Below, piece after piece: positions 16,721 to 28,029 of a stretch of DNA of 64,000 nucleotides. Origin of the DNA: Rhodococcus sp. HNM0563 (lineage in GTDB: Bacteria; Actinomycetota; Actinomycetes; Mycobacteriales; Mycobacteriaceae); NCBI RefSeq assembly GCF_012726195.1, contig NZ_JAASAF010000010.1:124001-188000 (forward strand), written 5' to 3'. Within the stretch, counting starts at the first letter, position 1. Each line of letters opens with the position of its first letter. Position numbers and translations under genes: made by a program. The notes beneath the pieces are model-generated. The model was not told the DNA's origin. It did not search any database and saw only the letters and a program-made list of their open reading frames with translations.

Positions 16721-17571
16721 CGGGCATCTCCTGCCGTACGGTCGACCACGATTGCCTGCGCCAACTCGGCCAGGTCCGCTTCCGGGACCACCATCGCTCC
16801 CGCCGCGGTGACCGACACCGCAGTCGGGTAGATCCCGCGGGTCGTGTCCGGACCTCCGGTAGCCGAATCATCATCGGCGGCGTCGTACAACGCCTCGACA
16901 GCGATGCGCAGCGCCGCTGCCGCATCCGCGTCGGCGCGATAGAGCTTCTTGAGCGCCGACTTCGCGAACACCGACCCGGACCCCACGGCGTGATACCCCG
17001 CGCGTTCCTCGTAGCGGCCCCCGACCACGTCGTACGACACGATCCGCCCCGCCCGACGCGGGTCCGCTGCATCCACATCGAACCCGACCAGCAACGGCAC
17101 CACCGCAAGACCCTGCATGGCCGCACCGAGATTGCCCCGCACCATCGACGCCAGCCGATTCGCTTTGCCGTCGAAGGTCAGCGACACACCCTCGATCTTC
17201 TCGTAATGCTCGAGCTCGACCGCGAACAACCGCACCATCTCCACGGCCAAACCCGCGGTACCGGCGATACCCGCCGCCGAATACGCGTCGGTGACGAACA
17301 CCTTCTCCACGTCCCGGGACGCGATCATGTTGCCCATCGTGGCCCGCCGATCACCGGCCAGAATCACCCCACCGTCGAACGTGACCGCCACGATCGTCGT
17401 GCCGTGCGGTGCGAGCTCACCGGCACTGCCCAGCTCACGTGCGAACCGGTTCTCCGGCAACAACTCCGGCGCATACGCCCGCAAGTGGTCGGTGAACGAC
17501 GACAGAGGTGACGCGAGGTGCAGGCGCCCCTGCACCTCGCGGTAAGGAAGCGAGGATCTGTCCGCTGTCAC
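16717..17571 (-). CDS. prcB: Proteasome beta subunit PrcB (catalytic)
   Basis: 284 residues. Catalytic inner rings of the 20S proteasome. A 57-residue propeptide ends at HG just before [11 protein letters not shown]; Thr58 is the expected active-site nucleophile exposed by autocleavage, the same numbering as in M. tuberculosis. GDRRATMGN, with the catalytic Lys region just before, and [14 protein letters not shown] are conserved. GTG start overlaps the pup stop (GTGA), so pup-prcB-prcA are tightly coupled and subunits are made in proportion. Degrades pupylated proteins fed by Arc. Confidence 0.97.
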   Translation of the reverse strand: MTADRSSLPYREVQGRLHLASPLSSFTDHLRAYAPELLPENRFARELGSAGELAPHGTTIVAVTFDGGVILAGDRRATMGNMIASRDVEKVFVTDAYSAAGIAGTAGLAVEMVRLFAVELEHYEKIEGVSLTFDGKANRLASMVRGNLGAAMQGLAVVPLLVGFDVDAADPRRAGRIVSYDVVGGRYEERAGYHAVGSGSVFAKSALKKLYRADADAAAALRIAVEALYDAADDDSATGGPDTTRGIYPTAVSVTAAGAMVVPEADLAELAQAIVVDRTAGDAR

Positions 17572-17759
17572 TGGCCACCCTTCTGCACATACGCCCGGAC
17601 GAAGTCCTCCGCATTCTCCTCGAGCACATCATCGATCTCATCGAGGAGATCGTCGGTCTCCGAGGCCAGCTTCTCGCGGCGTTCCTGACCCGCACCGCCG
17701 TCGCCGGTCACCTCGTCGTCGTCTCCGCCGCCACCGCGTGTGGTCTGCTCCTGCGCCAT
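17568..17759 (-). CDS. pup: Prokaryotic ubiquitin-like protein Pup
   Basis: 63 residues, intrinsically disordered and acidic. N-terminus [16 protein letters not shown], the helix-forming segment that binds the Arc coiled coil ([20 protein letters not shown]), and the C-terminus KGGQ. The terminal Gln must be deamidated to Glu by Dop before PafA can ligate it, as in mycobacteria. A very strong ribosome site, AGGAGGAGGT (17768-17777), precedes the ATG, fitting a highly expressed modifier. The reading frame is open further upstream, but neither the ribosome site nor family length supports that. A 162-bp gap to dop holds its promoter. Confidence 0.97.
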   Translation of the reverse strand: MAQEQTTRGGGGDDDEVTGDGGAGQERREKLASETDDLLDEIDDVLEENAEDFVRAYVQKGGQ

Positions 17760-17921
17760 AGCCGCGACCTCCTCCTGTACTCGAGTGGCACACGACCCCG
17801 GTCGGCGACCGGCCGCACGCCACGACATCGATCTCCACACTACCGAGCAGACGCCCCCGCGCGTGGCGTCCCGGCGCGTGTCGCCGGCCCACCACCGCAC
17901 TGCCGCGGCAGGATCCGACGG

Positions 17922-19415
17922 TCAGTGCGTGAGCTGATCGACCAGTTCCGCCGCCGACTGCGCCGACTCGAGCAACTGCCCGACATGCGCGCGGCTGCCC
18001 CGCAACGGCTCGAGAGTGGGAATCCGTACCAGCGATTCCCCGCCGAGATCGAAGATCACCGAATCCCACGAGGCCGCCGCGATATCAGCACCGAACCGGC
18101 GCAGACACTCACCACGGAAATACGCGCGGGTGTCTGCCGGCGGTGTGTGTACCGCATCGAGCACCTGTTGTTCGGTGACCAGACGTTGCATCGACCCGCG
18201 GGCCACGAGCCGGTTGTAGAGCCCCTTGTCGAGACGCACATCCGAATACTGCAGATCCACCATGTGCAGCCGCGGCGCCGACCAGGCCAGACTCTCCCGC
18301 TGCCGGAACCCTTCGAGCAGCCGCAGCTTCGCGGGCCAGTCCAGCAGATCTGCGCATTCCATCGGGTCCCGCTCGAGCAGATCGAGCACCATCGCCCACT
18401 TGTCGAGCACATCGACGACCCGTGCATCGTCGGTGCCGTCATGGAACTTCGCGGCCCGCTCGTGATAGAGCCGCTGCAACGCCAAACCCGTGACCTCCCG
18501 GCCATCGGACAATGCCACCGTTTTGCGCAGCGTCGGATCGTGACTGATGTGGTGCACCGCGGTGACCGGCCGCGCCAACTGCAGATCCGACAGATCGATG
18601 CCCGCTTCGATGAGATCGAGCACCAACGCCGTCGTGCCGACCTTCAGGTACGTCGACATCTCCGCCAGGTTCGCGTCACCGATGATCACATGCAGACGCC
18701 GATACTTGTCGGGGTCGGCGTGCGGTTCGTCGCGGGTATTGATGATGCCGCGCTTGAGGGTGGTCTCCAACCCGACCTCGACCTCGATGTAGTCGGCGCG
18801 CTGCGACAGCTGGAATCCGGGTTCGTCCCCGGACTGGCCGATCCCCACCCGCCCGGACCCGCAGATCACCTGCCGTGACGCGAAGAACGGCGTCAAGCCC
18901 GCCACCACCGCCGAGAACGGAGTGTCCCGCGCCATCAGGTAGTTCTCGTGCGTGCCGTAGGAGGCGCCCTTGCCGTCGACGTTGTTCTTGTACAACTGCA
19001 GGCGCGGCGCCCCGGGCACACTCGACACGTGCCTGGCTGCGGCCTCCATCACCCGCTCGCCGGCCTTGTCCCAGATCACCGCATCGAGTGGATCGGTGAC
19101 CTCCGGCGCCGAGAATTCGGGATGCGCATGATCGACATACAGCCGTGCCCCGTTGGTGAGGATCATGTTGGCCGCGCCGACCTCATCGGCATCGATCACC
19201 GGGGCAGGCCCGTTGAAACGCCCCAGATCGAAGCCACGGGCATCCCGCAACGGTGACTCCACCTCGTAGTCCCAGCGGGTCCGCTTCGCGCGCGGCACCC
19301 CTGCCGCCGCCGCATACGCCAGCACCGCCTGGGTGGATGTGAGGATGGGGTTCGCTGTGGGGTCACTGGGCGACGAAATCCCGTACTCGACCTCGATACC
19401 GATGATCCGCTGCAT
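17922..19415 (-). CDS. dop: Pup deamidase/depupylase Dop
   Basis: 497 residues (M. tuberculosis about 505). Paralogue of PafA that uses the same ATP-site fold to deamidate Pup-Gln and to remove Pup from substrates. [18 protein letters not shown] is the N-terminal beta strand with the catalytic/Mg residues. The about 40-residue Dop loop region lies around residues 40-80 ([23 protein letters not shown]-type segment). [18 protein letters not shown] and [18 protein letters not shown] match PafA counterparts. ATG at 19415 chosen by family alignment, although the frame stays open 168 bases further. Dop is followed after 162 bp by pup. Confidence 0.96.
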   Translation of the reverse strand: MQRIIGIEVEYGISSPSDPTANPILTSTQAVLAYAAAAGVPRAKRTRWDYEVESPLRDARGFDLGRFNGPAPVIDADEVGAANMILTNGARLYVDHAHPEFSAPEVTDPLDAVIWDKAGERVMEAAARHVSSVPGAPRLQLYKNNVDGKGASYGTHENYLMARDTPFSAVVAGLTPFFASRQVICGSGRVGIGQSGDEPGFQLSQRADYIEVEVGLETTLKRGIINTRDEPHADPDKYRRLHVIIGDANLAEMSTYLKVGTTALVLDLIEAGIDLSDLQLARPVTAVHHISHDPTLRKTVALSDGREVTGLALQRLYHERAAKFHDGTDDARVVDVLDKWAMVLDLLERDPMECADLLDWPAKLRLLEGFRQRESLAWSAPRLHMVDLQYSDVRLDKGLYNRLVARGSMQRLVTEQQVLDAVHTPPADTRAYFRGECLRRFGADIAAASWDSVIFDLGGESLVRIPTLEPLRGSRAHVGQLLESAQSAAELVDQLTH

Positions 19416-19425
19416 ACCGTCGAGA

Positions 19426-19830
19426 CTAGGTGATCGACGAGTCCGCGCCAGCGCGGCAGGCCACGCAATCCAGATAGCTCGGCGCATCGATCCACCGCAG
19501 CACCGCCGCGACCGGCCACGGCGCCCACCCGGCGCGCGGGTCCTCACCGATCGTCGGCTCGGACACCGGCACTCGCCGACCACGGGTGAGCATCACCGCG
19601 TCCCCGGCAACCCGCACATTGCGCACCCAATCGGTGTCGGTGCCGTACGTCAACGCCACCCGGAAACGCGGCCCGTCGGTGAACAGCAACACCGGGGTCC
19701 GGTACCGCCGCCCGGATCGGCGACCGCGATGCTCGACGACGCCGGTGCCCGGCAGATACCGGGCCACCGGCGTCGCGATCCGGTTGGTGACCACCCGATT
19801 GGCTCGGGCCAATGCGCGTGGCAACGGCAT
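19426..19830 (-). CDS. DUF385 / deazaflavin-dependent nitroreductase-like protein
   Basis: 134 residues of the small split-barrel flavin/F420 family (Ddn/DUF385 type). The core [35 protein letters not shown] and [14 protein letters not shown] correspond to the usual TTxGRKSG--RTPL, YGxxxxWxxN and A-R-R-R segments. Members bind F420 or fatty acids, and many lack a known substrate. It sits between arc and dop, 10 bp before dop and about 30 bp after arc, so it is likely co-transcribed with the pupylation genes. Whether it serves that pathway is unknown. ATG at 19830; the frame is open upstream only as a shadow of arc. Confidence 0.8.
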   Translation of the reverse strand: MPLPRALARANRVVTNRIATPVARYLPGTGVVEHRGRRSGRRYRTPVLLFTDGPRFRVALTYGTDTDWVRNVRVAGDAVMLTRGRRVPVSEPTIGEDPRAGWAPWPVAAVLRWIDAPSYLDCVACRAGADSSIT

Positions 19831-19859
19831 GACACGCCCCTGTGCCGGAGTAGCTGCCG

Positions 19860-21641
19860 CTACAGGTACTGGCCGGTGTTCGATTCGGTGTCGATCGCGC
19901 GACTCGTACTCGCGTTCTTGCCTGTCACCAGCGTGCGGATGTACACGATCCGCTCGCCCTTCTTCCCGGAGATCCGCGCCCAGTCGTCGGGGTTGGTGGT
20001 GTTGGGCAGATCCTCGTTCTCGGCGAACTCGTCGACGATCGAATCGAGCAGATGCTGTACCCGCAGACCGTTGGTGCCCGTGTCCAGCACCGCCTTGATC
20101 GCGTACTTCTTCGCGCGGTCGACGATGTTCTGGATCATCGCGCCCGAGTTGAAGTCCTTGAAATACAGGACCTCCTTGTCGCCGTTCGCGTAGGTGACCT
20201 CCAGGAACCGGTTCTCCTCCGACTCGGCGTACATCCGATCGACGACCCGCTCGATCATCGCCCGCACACACGCCGACCGATCGCCCCCGAACTCGGCGAT
20301 GTCATCGGCGTGCACCGGCAACTGCTCGGTCAGGTACTTCGAAAAGATGTCCAGCGCCGCCTCCGCGTCGGGGCGCTCGATCTTGATCTTCACGTCGAGC
20401 CGGCCGGGGCGCAGGATCGCCGGGTCGATCATGTCCTCACGGTTGGACGCACCGATGACGATGACGTTCTCGAGGCCCTCCACACCATCGATCTCGCTGA
20501 GCAACTGCGGCACGACCGTCGTCTCCACGTCCGAAGACACACCCGAACCGCGGGTACGGAAAATCGAATCCATCTCGTCGAAGAACACGATCACCGGGGT
20601 ACCCTCGGACGCCTTCTCCCTGGCGCGCTGGAAGATCATCCGGATGTGCCGCTCAGTTTCACCGACAAACTTGTTGAGCAACTCCGGGCCCTTGATGTTG
20701 AGGAAGAAAGACTTGGCTTCCTTCGAATCCTCCCCGCGGGCCTCGGCGATCTTCTTCGCCAGCGAATTCGCGACCGCCTTCGCGATGAGCGTCTTTCCGC
20801 ACCCCGGCGGCCCGTACAGCAACACACCTTTCGGCGGCCGCAGCGCATACTCGTGGAACAGGTCCTTGTGCAGGAACGGCAACTCGACCGCATCGCGAAT
20901 CTGCTCGATCTGCCGACCCAGACCACCGATATCGCCGTAGTCGACATCCGGCACCTCTTCGAGCACCAGATCCTCGACCTCGGCCTTCGGGATCCGTTCG
21001 AACGCGTACCCGGCCTTGCTGTCGACCAGCAACGAATCACCCGGCCGCAATGTGAACCGGTCACCGTTCTCGTCGGTGACCTCTTCGACCGACGAATCGA
21101 GAGTGCGGGCCGCGATCTGCGCAAGCGGCGCCGACAGCCACACCACTCGTTCCTCGTCGGCGTGCCCGACCACCAGCGCGCGGCGCCCGTCGTCGAGCAG
21201 TTCGCGCAGTGTGGTGATCTCGCCGACGCGTTCGAACCCACCGACCTCGACCACCGTCAATGCCTCGTTCAGACGCACCGTCTGCCCGGTCCGGAACGAG
21301 TCGATCTCCAGATTCGGTGACACCCCCACCCGCATCTTGCGACCCGAGGTGAACACGTCGACGGTGCTGTCCTCGAATGCCTCGAGCAGCACCCCGTATC
21401 CGCTGGGCGGTTGACCGAGACGATCGACCTCCTCGCGCAGCGTGAGCAACTGCTGACGTGCCTCCTTGAGGGTCTCGAGCAGTTTCCCGTTCCGTACCGT
21501 GACCGACTCGAGCCTCGATTCGAGGTCGCGGACACGGTCGGACGGTTCGGTGAGCCTGGTCCGGAGGGCGACCACCTCGGCGCGCAGTTCTTCGAGTTCC
21601 CGTGCGGCAGCACCCGAGTCCGGATTCTCTGACGAGGTCAT
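19860..21641 (-). CDS. arc: Proteasome-associated AAA ATPase Arc/Mpa
   Basis: 593 residues. Hexameric unfoldase that binds Pup and feeds substrates to PrcAB. N-terminal coiled coil about 10-80 ([16 protein letters not shown] onwards), two OB folds about 80-230, then the AAA domain with Walker A GPPGCGKT (277-284), Walker [13 protein letters not shown], and [11 protein letters not shown]. The C-terminus ends GQYL, carrying the penultimate Tyr (QYL) that docks into the alpha ring. GGAGGGAG lies upstream of the ATG at 21641; a more upstream ATG (21665) is not supported. Divergent from the lipoprotein gene across about 196 bp. Confidence 0.97.
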   Translation of the reverse strand: MTSSENPDSGAAARELEELRAEVVALRTRLTEPSDRVRDLESRLESVTVRNGKLLETLKEARQQLLTLREEVDRLGQPPSGYGVLLEAFEDSTVDVFTSGRKMRVGVSPNLEIDSFRTGQTVRLNEALTVVEVGGFERVGEITTLRELLDDGRRALVVGHADEERVVWLSAPLAQIAARTLDSSVEEVTDENGDRFTLRPGDSLLVDSKAGYAFERIPKAEVEDLVLEEVPDVDYGDIGGLGRQIEQIRDAVELPFLHKDLFHEYALRPPKGVLLYGPPGCGKTLIAKAVANSLAKKIAEARGEDSKEAKSFFLNIKGPELLNKFVGETERHIRMIFQRAREKASEGTPVIVFFDEMDSIFRTRGSGVSSDVETTVVPQLLSEIDGVEGLENVIVIGASNREDMIDPAILRPGRLDVKIKIERPDAEAALDIFSKYLTEQLPVHADDIAEFGGDRSACVRAMIERVVDRMYAESEENRFLEVTYANGDKEVLYFKDFNSGAMIQNIVDRAKKYAIKAVLDTGTNGLRVQHLLDSIVDEFAENEDLPNTTNPDDWARISGKKGERIVYIRTLVTGKNASTSRAIDTESNTGQYL

Positions 21642-21771
21642 GTGCGACTCCCTCCACTTGGTCATTCCACGCTACCGGCAGTTCGCCGAAAGCGGGTGGC
21701 GACACGAAATCCTGGTGTTGCGAACGCGTGTCGTCTCAGTCACGGGCGCACGGTGACACCCCACGCCCCCA

Positions 21772-21790
21772 CACTGTTAGCCTTGCCTAA
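21772..21790 (-). promoter_or_regulatory. Candidate IdeR/DtxR iron box
   Basis: Minus-strand TTAGGCAAGGCTAACAGTG compared with the remembered 19-bp consensus TTAGGTTAGGCTAACCTAA gives 13 identities, including TTAGG and AGGCTAAC intact. It lies 48 bp before the GTG of the lipoprotein gene and about 130 bp before arc. Iron-loaded IdeR would repress (or occasionally activate) the nearest promoter. One half is weak, so binding needs testing. Confidence 0.4.
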
Positions 21791-21837
21791 TCTCGACGTT
21801 CGTGCCGTTACTGTTCGTTCCCGAAAGGATCACTTCT

Positions 21838-22344
21838 GTGAAGACCCGCACCCTCTGGGCTGCCGCGGCGACCGTTGTCGCCGTCGCGCTGCTTCCCGCC
21901 TGCTCCTCGGACAGCGACACCACGACCGACACGCCCGCAGCCACGACCACCAGCGCAGAGGCCACGACAAGCGCCGCCGCGACCACCAGTGCGGCCGCCG
22001 CCGGCGAAGCCCCCGTCACCGCAGAGACACTGCAGGCGCAGATGGACCTGTTCTTCGACCCGGCCGCACCCGTCGAGGCCAAGGCCGCCGTCATCGAGAA
22101 CGGCGACAGCCGCACCGACGTGCTCACCCAGTTCAACGGAGTACTCACCGGCTACCCGCTGACCGCCACGGTCGGTGACATCGCCACCGTCGACGACACC
22201 ACCGTCACCGCCACCACCGAGGTCGGCGGCCCGCACGGCGGCGCACCCCTGACCCTGACCTTCACCGAGGTCGACGGCACCTGGGTCCTGGCCGACGACA
22301 GCACCTGTTCCCTCCTCGAAATGGGTCGCCTCACCTGCGAGTGA
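21838..22344 (+). CDS. Secreted lipoprotein with Mtb12-like low-molecular-weight antigen domain
   Basis: 168 residues. Signal peptide KTRTLWAAAATVVAVALLPACSS with lipobox LLPAC (Cys about 22), so it is lipid-anchored outside the membrane. An Ala/Thr linker (about 25-60) precedes a 100-residue domain (ETLQAQMDLFFDPAAPVEAK, NGVLTGYPLTATVGDI, GTWVLADDSTCSLL). This resembles the mycobacterial MTB12/CFP-2 antigen domain in length and pattern (similarity judged by eye). Start is GTG at 21838 with GAAAGGA upstream; an upstream in-frame ATG would spoil the signal peptide. A candidate iron box lies in its promoter. Function unknown. Confidence 0.75.
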   Translation: MKTRTLWAAAATVVAVALLPACSSDSDTTTDTPAATTTSAEATTSAAATTSAAAAGEAPVTAETLQAQMDLFFDPAAPVEAKAAVIENGDSRTDVLTQFNGVLTGYPLTATVGDIATVDDTTVTATTEVGGPHGGAPLTLTFTEVDGTWVLADDSTCSLLEMGRLTCE

Positions 22345-22371
22345 GCCGGCACCCCGTCGCCCGGCGGCGGC

Positions 22372-24232
<1,861 letters not shown>

Positions 24233-24274
24233 CGCGAGACCGCACCGTCACATCACCTCACCGAGGTCGTCGCC

Positions 24275-25144
24275 TCACTCCCCGGCGACACCCCGCATCG
24301 CACGGCACGACCGGATATCCGACGCCAGAATCGCGCGGGCACCGATCTCCGCCAGCTGGTCCATCACCGCATTGTGGCCCTTGCGCGGCACCATCGCCCG
24401 CACCGCCACCGAATAATCATTCGCCAACGGGGAGATCGTCGGCGATTCCAGACCCGGAGTCACCTTCACCGCAGCATCGAGCAAGTGCTTCGGGCAGTCG
24501 TAGTCGATCATCACGTACTGCTGCGCGAACACCACACCCTCGAGCCGAGCAATCAACTGATTGCGGGCCCGATCAGTTCGATCCGCGCCCTCCCGCTCGA
24601 TCAGCACACCCTCCGAATCGCACAGCGACTCCCCGAATGCCACCAAATCATGCTGCCGCAATGTACGACCCGACCCCACTACATCGGCAATCGCATCCGC
24701 GACACCGAGCTGAATCGAGATCTCCACCGCACCATCGAGCCGGATCACCGTCGCCTCGATCCCCCGCTCGGCCAGATCCTTACGCACCAGGTTCGCGTAC
24801 GACGTCGCGATCCGCAGTCCCTGCAGATCCTCGACCTTCCACGCCCGATCCTTCGGCCCCGCATACCGGAACCGCGACCGCCCGAAACCCAACGACAACC
24901 GCTCGGTCACCGGCGCACCCGAATCCCCCGCCAGGTCCCGGCCGGTAATACCCAAATCCAGCTCACCCGACCCGACGTAGATCGCGATGTCCTTCGGACG
25001 CAAGAAGAAGAATTCGACCTCGTTGACCGGGTCGATCACGGTCAGATCCCGAGAATCGGAACGCCAGCGGTAACCGGCCTCCCGCAGAATCTCGGCCGCG
25101 GACTCGGACAACGAACCCTTGTTCGGAACTGCAACGCGCAGCAT
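24275..25144 (-). CDS. hisG: ATP phosphoribosyltransferase HisG (long form)
   Basis: 289 residues. First step of histidine synthesis: ATP + PRPP to phosphoribosyl-[27 protein letters not shown] is the N-terminal fingerprint, and [28 protein letters not shown] follows. The PRPP loop is in [24 protein letters not shown]. The C-terminal ACT-like regulatory domain (about 215-289, [25 protein letters not shown]) allows feedback inhibition by histidine. GAAAGGA precedes the ATG. It is the last gene of the metH-hisE-hisG run, 96 bp after hisE. Confidence 0.97.
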   Translation of the reverse strand: MLRVAVPNKGSLSESAAEILREAGYRWRSDSRDLTVIDPVNEVEFFFLRPKDIAIYVGSGELDLGITGRDLAGDSGAPVTERLSLGFGRSRFRYAGPKDRAWKVEDLQGLRIATSYANLVRKDLAERGIEATVIRLDGAVEISIQLGVADAIADVVGSGRTLRQHDLVAFGESLCDSEGVLIEREGADRTDRARNQLIARLEGVVFAQQYVMIDYDCPKHLLDAAVKVTPGLESPTISPLANDYSVAVRAMVPRKGHNAVMDQLAEIGARAILASDIRSCRAMRGVAGE

Positions 25145-25240
25145 GGAAAGAATCCTTTCGGACAGAAGGGGGCAAGAAATCGATCAGGACAACATCCGAG
25201 GCACGGACAGCGCCACCACCGAAACGGCAGCCACCGCCCG

Positions 25241-25522
25241 TCACAGATGCTTGTAGACGTCCTCGAGCTTCAGGCCACGCCCCACCATCAACACCTGCGT
25301 CCAGTACAGCAGCTGCGAGATCTCCTCGGCGAGCTCCTCATCGGACTGGTACTCGGCGGCGATCCACACCTCGCCGGCTTCCTCGAGTACCTTCTTGCCC
25401 TGCGCATGGACACCGGCGTCCAAGGCAGCGACAGTGCCGGAACCCTCAGGACGGGTCGCAGCACGCTCGGTCAGCTCGGCGAACAGGGATTCGAAGGTCT
25501 TCACGGAAACCGATTGTTTCAT
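25241..25522 (-). CDS. hisE: Phosphoribosyl-ATP pyrophosphatase HisE
   Basis: 93 residues. Second step of histidine synthesis, hydrolysing phosphoribosyl-ATP to phosphoribosyl-AMP. All-alpha MazG-like fold: [15 protein letters not shown], then the Mg-binding helices [17 protein letters not shown] and [13 protein letters not shown]. The ATG at 25522 ([11 protein letters not shown]) matches the M. tuberculosis start; an ATG seven codons up is not supported. Located 38 bp after the pseudouridine synthase. Confidence 0.96.
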   Translation of the reverse strand: MKQSVSVKTFESLFAELTERAATRPEGSGTVAALDAGVHAQGKKVLEEAGEVWIAAEYQSDEELAEEISQLLYWTQVLMVGRGLKLEDVYKHL

Positions 25523-25560
25523 GCCGCACTCCCGCACCCACAATCAGGACACCACTGCAC

Positions 25561-26448
25561 TCACCACGACAAGTCGCGCGCACTGTCGAACCGACGCACC
25601 CGCCCACTCACCGGATCGGTGAACTCGAGCGTGCGCGCCAACAACTGCAACGGCTCGGTGAACTGCCCCGGCGCGCGGCGCACGAACACCGGATAGAAAT
25701 TGTCCCCCTCGATCGGCACACCCAACGACATCAGATGCAACCGCAGTTGATGCGTGCGACCTGTCCGCGGGTACAACCGGTACCGAGCCCGCCCACCACG
25801 ACGTTCCACCAGCTCGATCAACGTCTCCGAATTCGGCTCCCCCGGCACCTGCGCCGCCGTCAACTCACCGTGCCGCTTCACGATCCGCGTGCGCACCGTA
25901 CGCGGAAACTCCAGTTCGGGCCGATACCCGCCAATCGCCTCGTACACCTTGCGCACCCGCTGCTGCTCGAACAGTCGCTGATACGGACGCCGCAATGCCG
26001 GATCACTCGTGCACAACAACACCCCGGCAGTCATCCGATCGAGCCGATGCACCGGCACCAGATCCGGCAGATCCAGATCCCGCCGCAACCGCACCGTCAC
26101 CGTCTCCCGAATATGCGCACCCCGTGGGATCGTCGACAGGAAATGCGGCTTGTCGACCACCACCAGGCCCTCACCTCGATAGAGCACCTCCACCTCGAAC
26201 GGCACCGGAGTCTCCGGCGGTGGCTCCCGATAGAAGTACACGAACCGGCCCGGCTGGAACCGTGACAGCTCATCGACCGGCCGTCCATGCTCGTCGACAA
26301 GCTCCCCCGCGGCGACTCGGGCGTGCCAATCCTCCTCCGGATGCGCGTCGCGCAAGAACCCGAGCACCGTGCGCGCGGCACCCTCGCTCGGCATCCGAAG
26401 CCGATCGGGGCCCAACCCGTCACGCACCGGCAACGGTGGACCGGCCAT
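25561..26448 (-). CDS. RluA-family pseudouridine synthase
   Basis: 295 residues. S4-like N-terminal region (about 20-85, ARTVLGFLRDAHPEEDWHARV), then the RluA catalytic domain with VVVDKPHFLSTIPRG and the signature VHRLDRMTAGVLL, whose Asp is the nucleophile, and RTGRTHQLRLHL. Converts specific uridines in 23S rRNA or tRNA to pseudouridine; the target is not deducible. ATG at 26448 lies one base after the trhO stop, so translation is coupled. A longer frame upstream overlaps trhO. Confidence 0.92.
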   Translation of the reverse strand: MAGPPLPVRDGLGPDRLRMPSEGAARTVLGFLRDAHPEEDWHARVAAGELVDEHGRPVDELSRFQPGRFVYFYREPPPETPVPFEVEVLYRGEGLVVVDKPHFLSTIPRGAHIRETVTVRLRRDLDLPDLVPVHRLDRMTAGVLLCTSDPALRRPYQRLFEQQRVRKVYEAIGGYRPELEFPRTVRTRIVKRHGELTAAQVPGEPNSETLIELVERRGGRARYRLYPRTGRTHQLRLHLMSLGVPIEGDNFYPVFVRRAPGQFTEPLQLLARTLEFTDPVSGRVRRFDSARDLSW

Positions 26449-26449
26449 C

Positions 26450-27319
26450 TCAGGACCCGGTCTCGGCCGTGTCCGGAACACACTCCTCGCACACCAACGT
26501 CAACTCACGGCCGTGGACATCCGGATGGTTGCGGTACCGCGACGTCGGCGTTCCACACAACGTGCAGCGACCCAGCGTGACAGCGTCCTCGGAGAACTCC
26601 ACATTCATGCGACCGTCGAACACGTACAGCGAGCCCTCCCACAACCCGGCGTCACCGAACGTCTCCCCGTACCTGACGATCCCACCGTCGAGTTGGTACA
26701 CCTCTTCGAAACCACGATTGCGCATCAGCACCGACAACACCTCGCACCGCACCCCACCCGTGCAATACGTCACCACCGGCTTCGACTTGAGATGGTCGTA
26801 CCGGCCGCTGTCCAACTCCGCAATGAACTCACGGGTGGTGTCCACCTCGGGCACCACCGCACCCCGAAACCGCCCGATCTGCGCCTCGAGTCTGTTACGG
26901 CCGTCGAAGAACACCACATCGTCGCGCTCGGACATCAACGCATGCACGGCGTGCGGCGACAGATGCGTCCCGCCGCCGACCACACCGGACTCGTCGACCT
27001 TGATCTCGTCCGGAGCCCCGAACGTGACGATCTCGGAACGCACCTTCACCGACAACCGCGGAAAATCGTCGCCCGTGCCCTCGGACCACTTGACATCGAT
27101 ATCGCGGAACGCCGGATAACTGCGCAACCCGCGCACATACTTCTTCACCGCCGCGATATCACCACCGACAGTGCCGTTGATGCCGTGTTCGGAGATCAAT
27201 ATCCGGCCCGTCAACCCGTTCGACGCCGCCAGGGTGTGCTGCCACAACCGGATCGCCTCAGGGTCGGGCAACGCCGTGAACTTGTAGAACAAGACGATCT
27301 TCGGGATCGCCACGATCAC
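26450..27319 (-). CDS. trhO: tRNA uridine-34 hydroxylase TrhO (rhodanese-like)
   Basis: 289 residues. UPF0176/YceA family: N-terminal ferredoxin-like domain ([36 protein letters not shown]), then a rhodanese domain with catalytic Cys in [19 protein letters not shown]. It has a C-terminal Zn-ribbon-like segment ([18 protein letters not shown]). Family members hydroxylate U34 of tRNA anticodons in an oxygen-dependent way. GTG start overlaps the stop of the HAD gene (GTGA); the next in-frame GTG, two codons down, is also possible. It forms an RNA-modification pair with the following pseudouridine synthase. Confidence 0.92.
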   Translation of the reverse strand: MIVAIPKIVLFYKFTALPDPEAIRLWQHTLAASNGLTGRILISEHGINGTVGGDIAAVKKYVRGLRSYPAFRDIDVKWSEGTGDDFPRLSVKVRSEIVTFGAPDEIKVDESGVVGGGTHLSPHAVHALMSERDDVVFFDGRNRLEAQIGRFRGAVVPEVDTTREFIAELDSGRYDHLKSKPVVTYCTGGVRCEVLSVLMRNRGFEEVYQLDGGIVRYGETFGDAGLWEGSLYVFDGRMNVEFSEDAVTLGRCTLCGTPTSRYRNHPDVHGRELTLVCEECVPDTAETGS

Positions 27320-28029
27320 TGCCTTCCAGATGCGTGCAACGCGTGCAGATCAGCCACGGAAAGACCTTCCAACGTCGAACGGAATACCCGACGCGACGAG
27401 GCCGGTACCGAGGTCAACGACGGCACCACCAACACCGTGCATCCTGCCGCATCCGCAGCCGCCGCACCCGTCGGCGAATCCTCCACAGCCAGGCACTGCG
27501 CAGGATCGAGCCCGAACATCTCCGCTGCCCGCAGATACGGTGCAGGATCCGGCTTGCCCGCAGGCACCTCGTCGCCACACACCGTGTGATCGAAATGCTC
27601 CCGACCGAGGGTTTCGAGCGCGACATCGCACAACGCCCGACCCGTGTTGGTCACCAACGCCTGCCCCAGCCCCGACGCCCGCACCGAACCCAACGCCTCC
27701 AGCGCACCAGGCCGCCACGGCAACCCCTGCGCGAACAAACCGGACATGTACGCGTTGAGCCAATCCTCGGCTGCGGTCTGCTCGTCGGGAGTCGGCTCGA
27801 GCCCCAGACCGTCGAACGTGCGCCACACCGACAGATCAAGCGGACCGCCGATCGTCGAGATCCGCGTCGCCTCGGACATCGGGCCACCCAGATGCAGCGA
27901 CAACTCGCGCATCCCGATGTCCCACAACTGCTCCGATTCGAGCAGCGTGCCGTCCATGTCCCACAACACCGCCCGCAACCCAACCGCGGACTGCGCCGCG
28001 GCAGCCACCTCGCTGATCAACTCAGACAT
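27316..28029 (-). CDS. HAD-superfamily phosphatase
   Basis: 237 residues. Motif I is [11 protein letters not shown] (nucleophile Asp), motif II is [10 protein letters not shown], the Lys is in [12 protein letters not shown], and motif IV is [18 protein letters not shown]. This is the beta-phosphoglucomutase-like subfamily with an alpha-helical cap between motifs I and II. Substrate not deducible; many are small sugar or nucleotide phosphates. ATG at 28029 overlaps the end of metH by eight bases, so it is translated with it, as in M. tuberculosis where a similar gene follows metH. Confidence 0.9.
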   Translation of the reverse strand: MSELISEVAAAAQSAVGLRAVLWDMDGTLLESEQLWDIGMRELSLHLGGPMSEATRISTIGGPLDLSVWRTFDGLGLEPTPDEQTAAEDWLNAYMSGLFAQGLPWRPGALEALGSVRASGLGQALVTNTGRALCDVALETLGREHFDHTVCGDEVPAGKPDPAPYLRAAEMFGLDPAQCLAVEDSPTGAAAADAAGCTVLVVPSLTSVPASSRRVFRSTLEGLSVADLHALHASGRQ

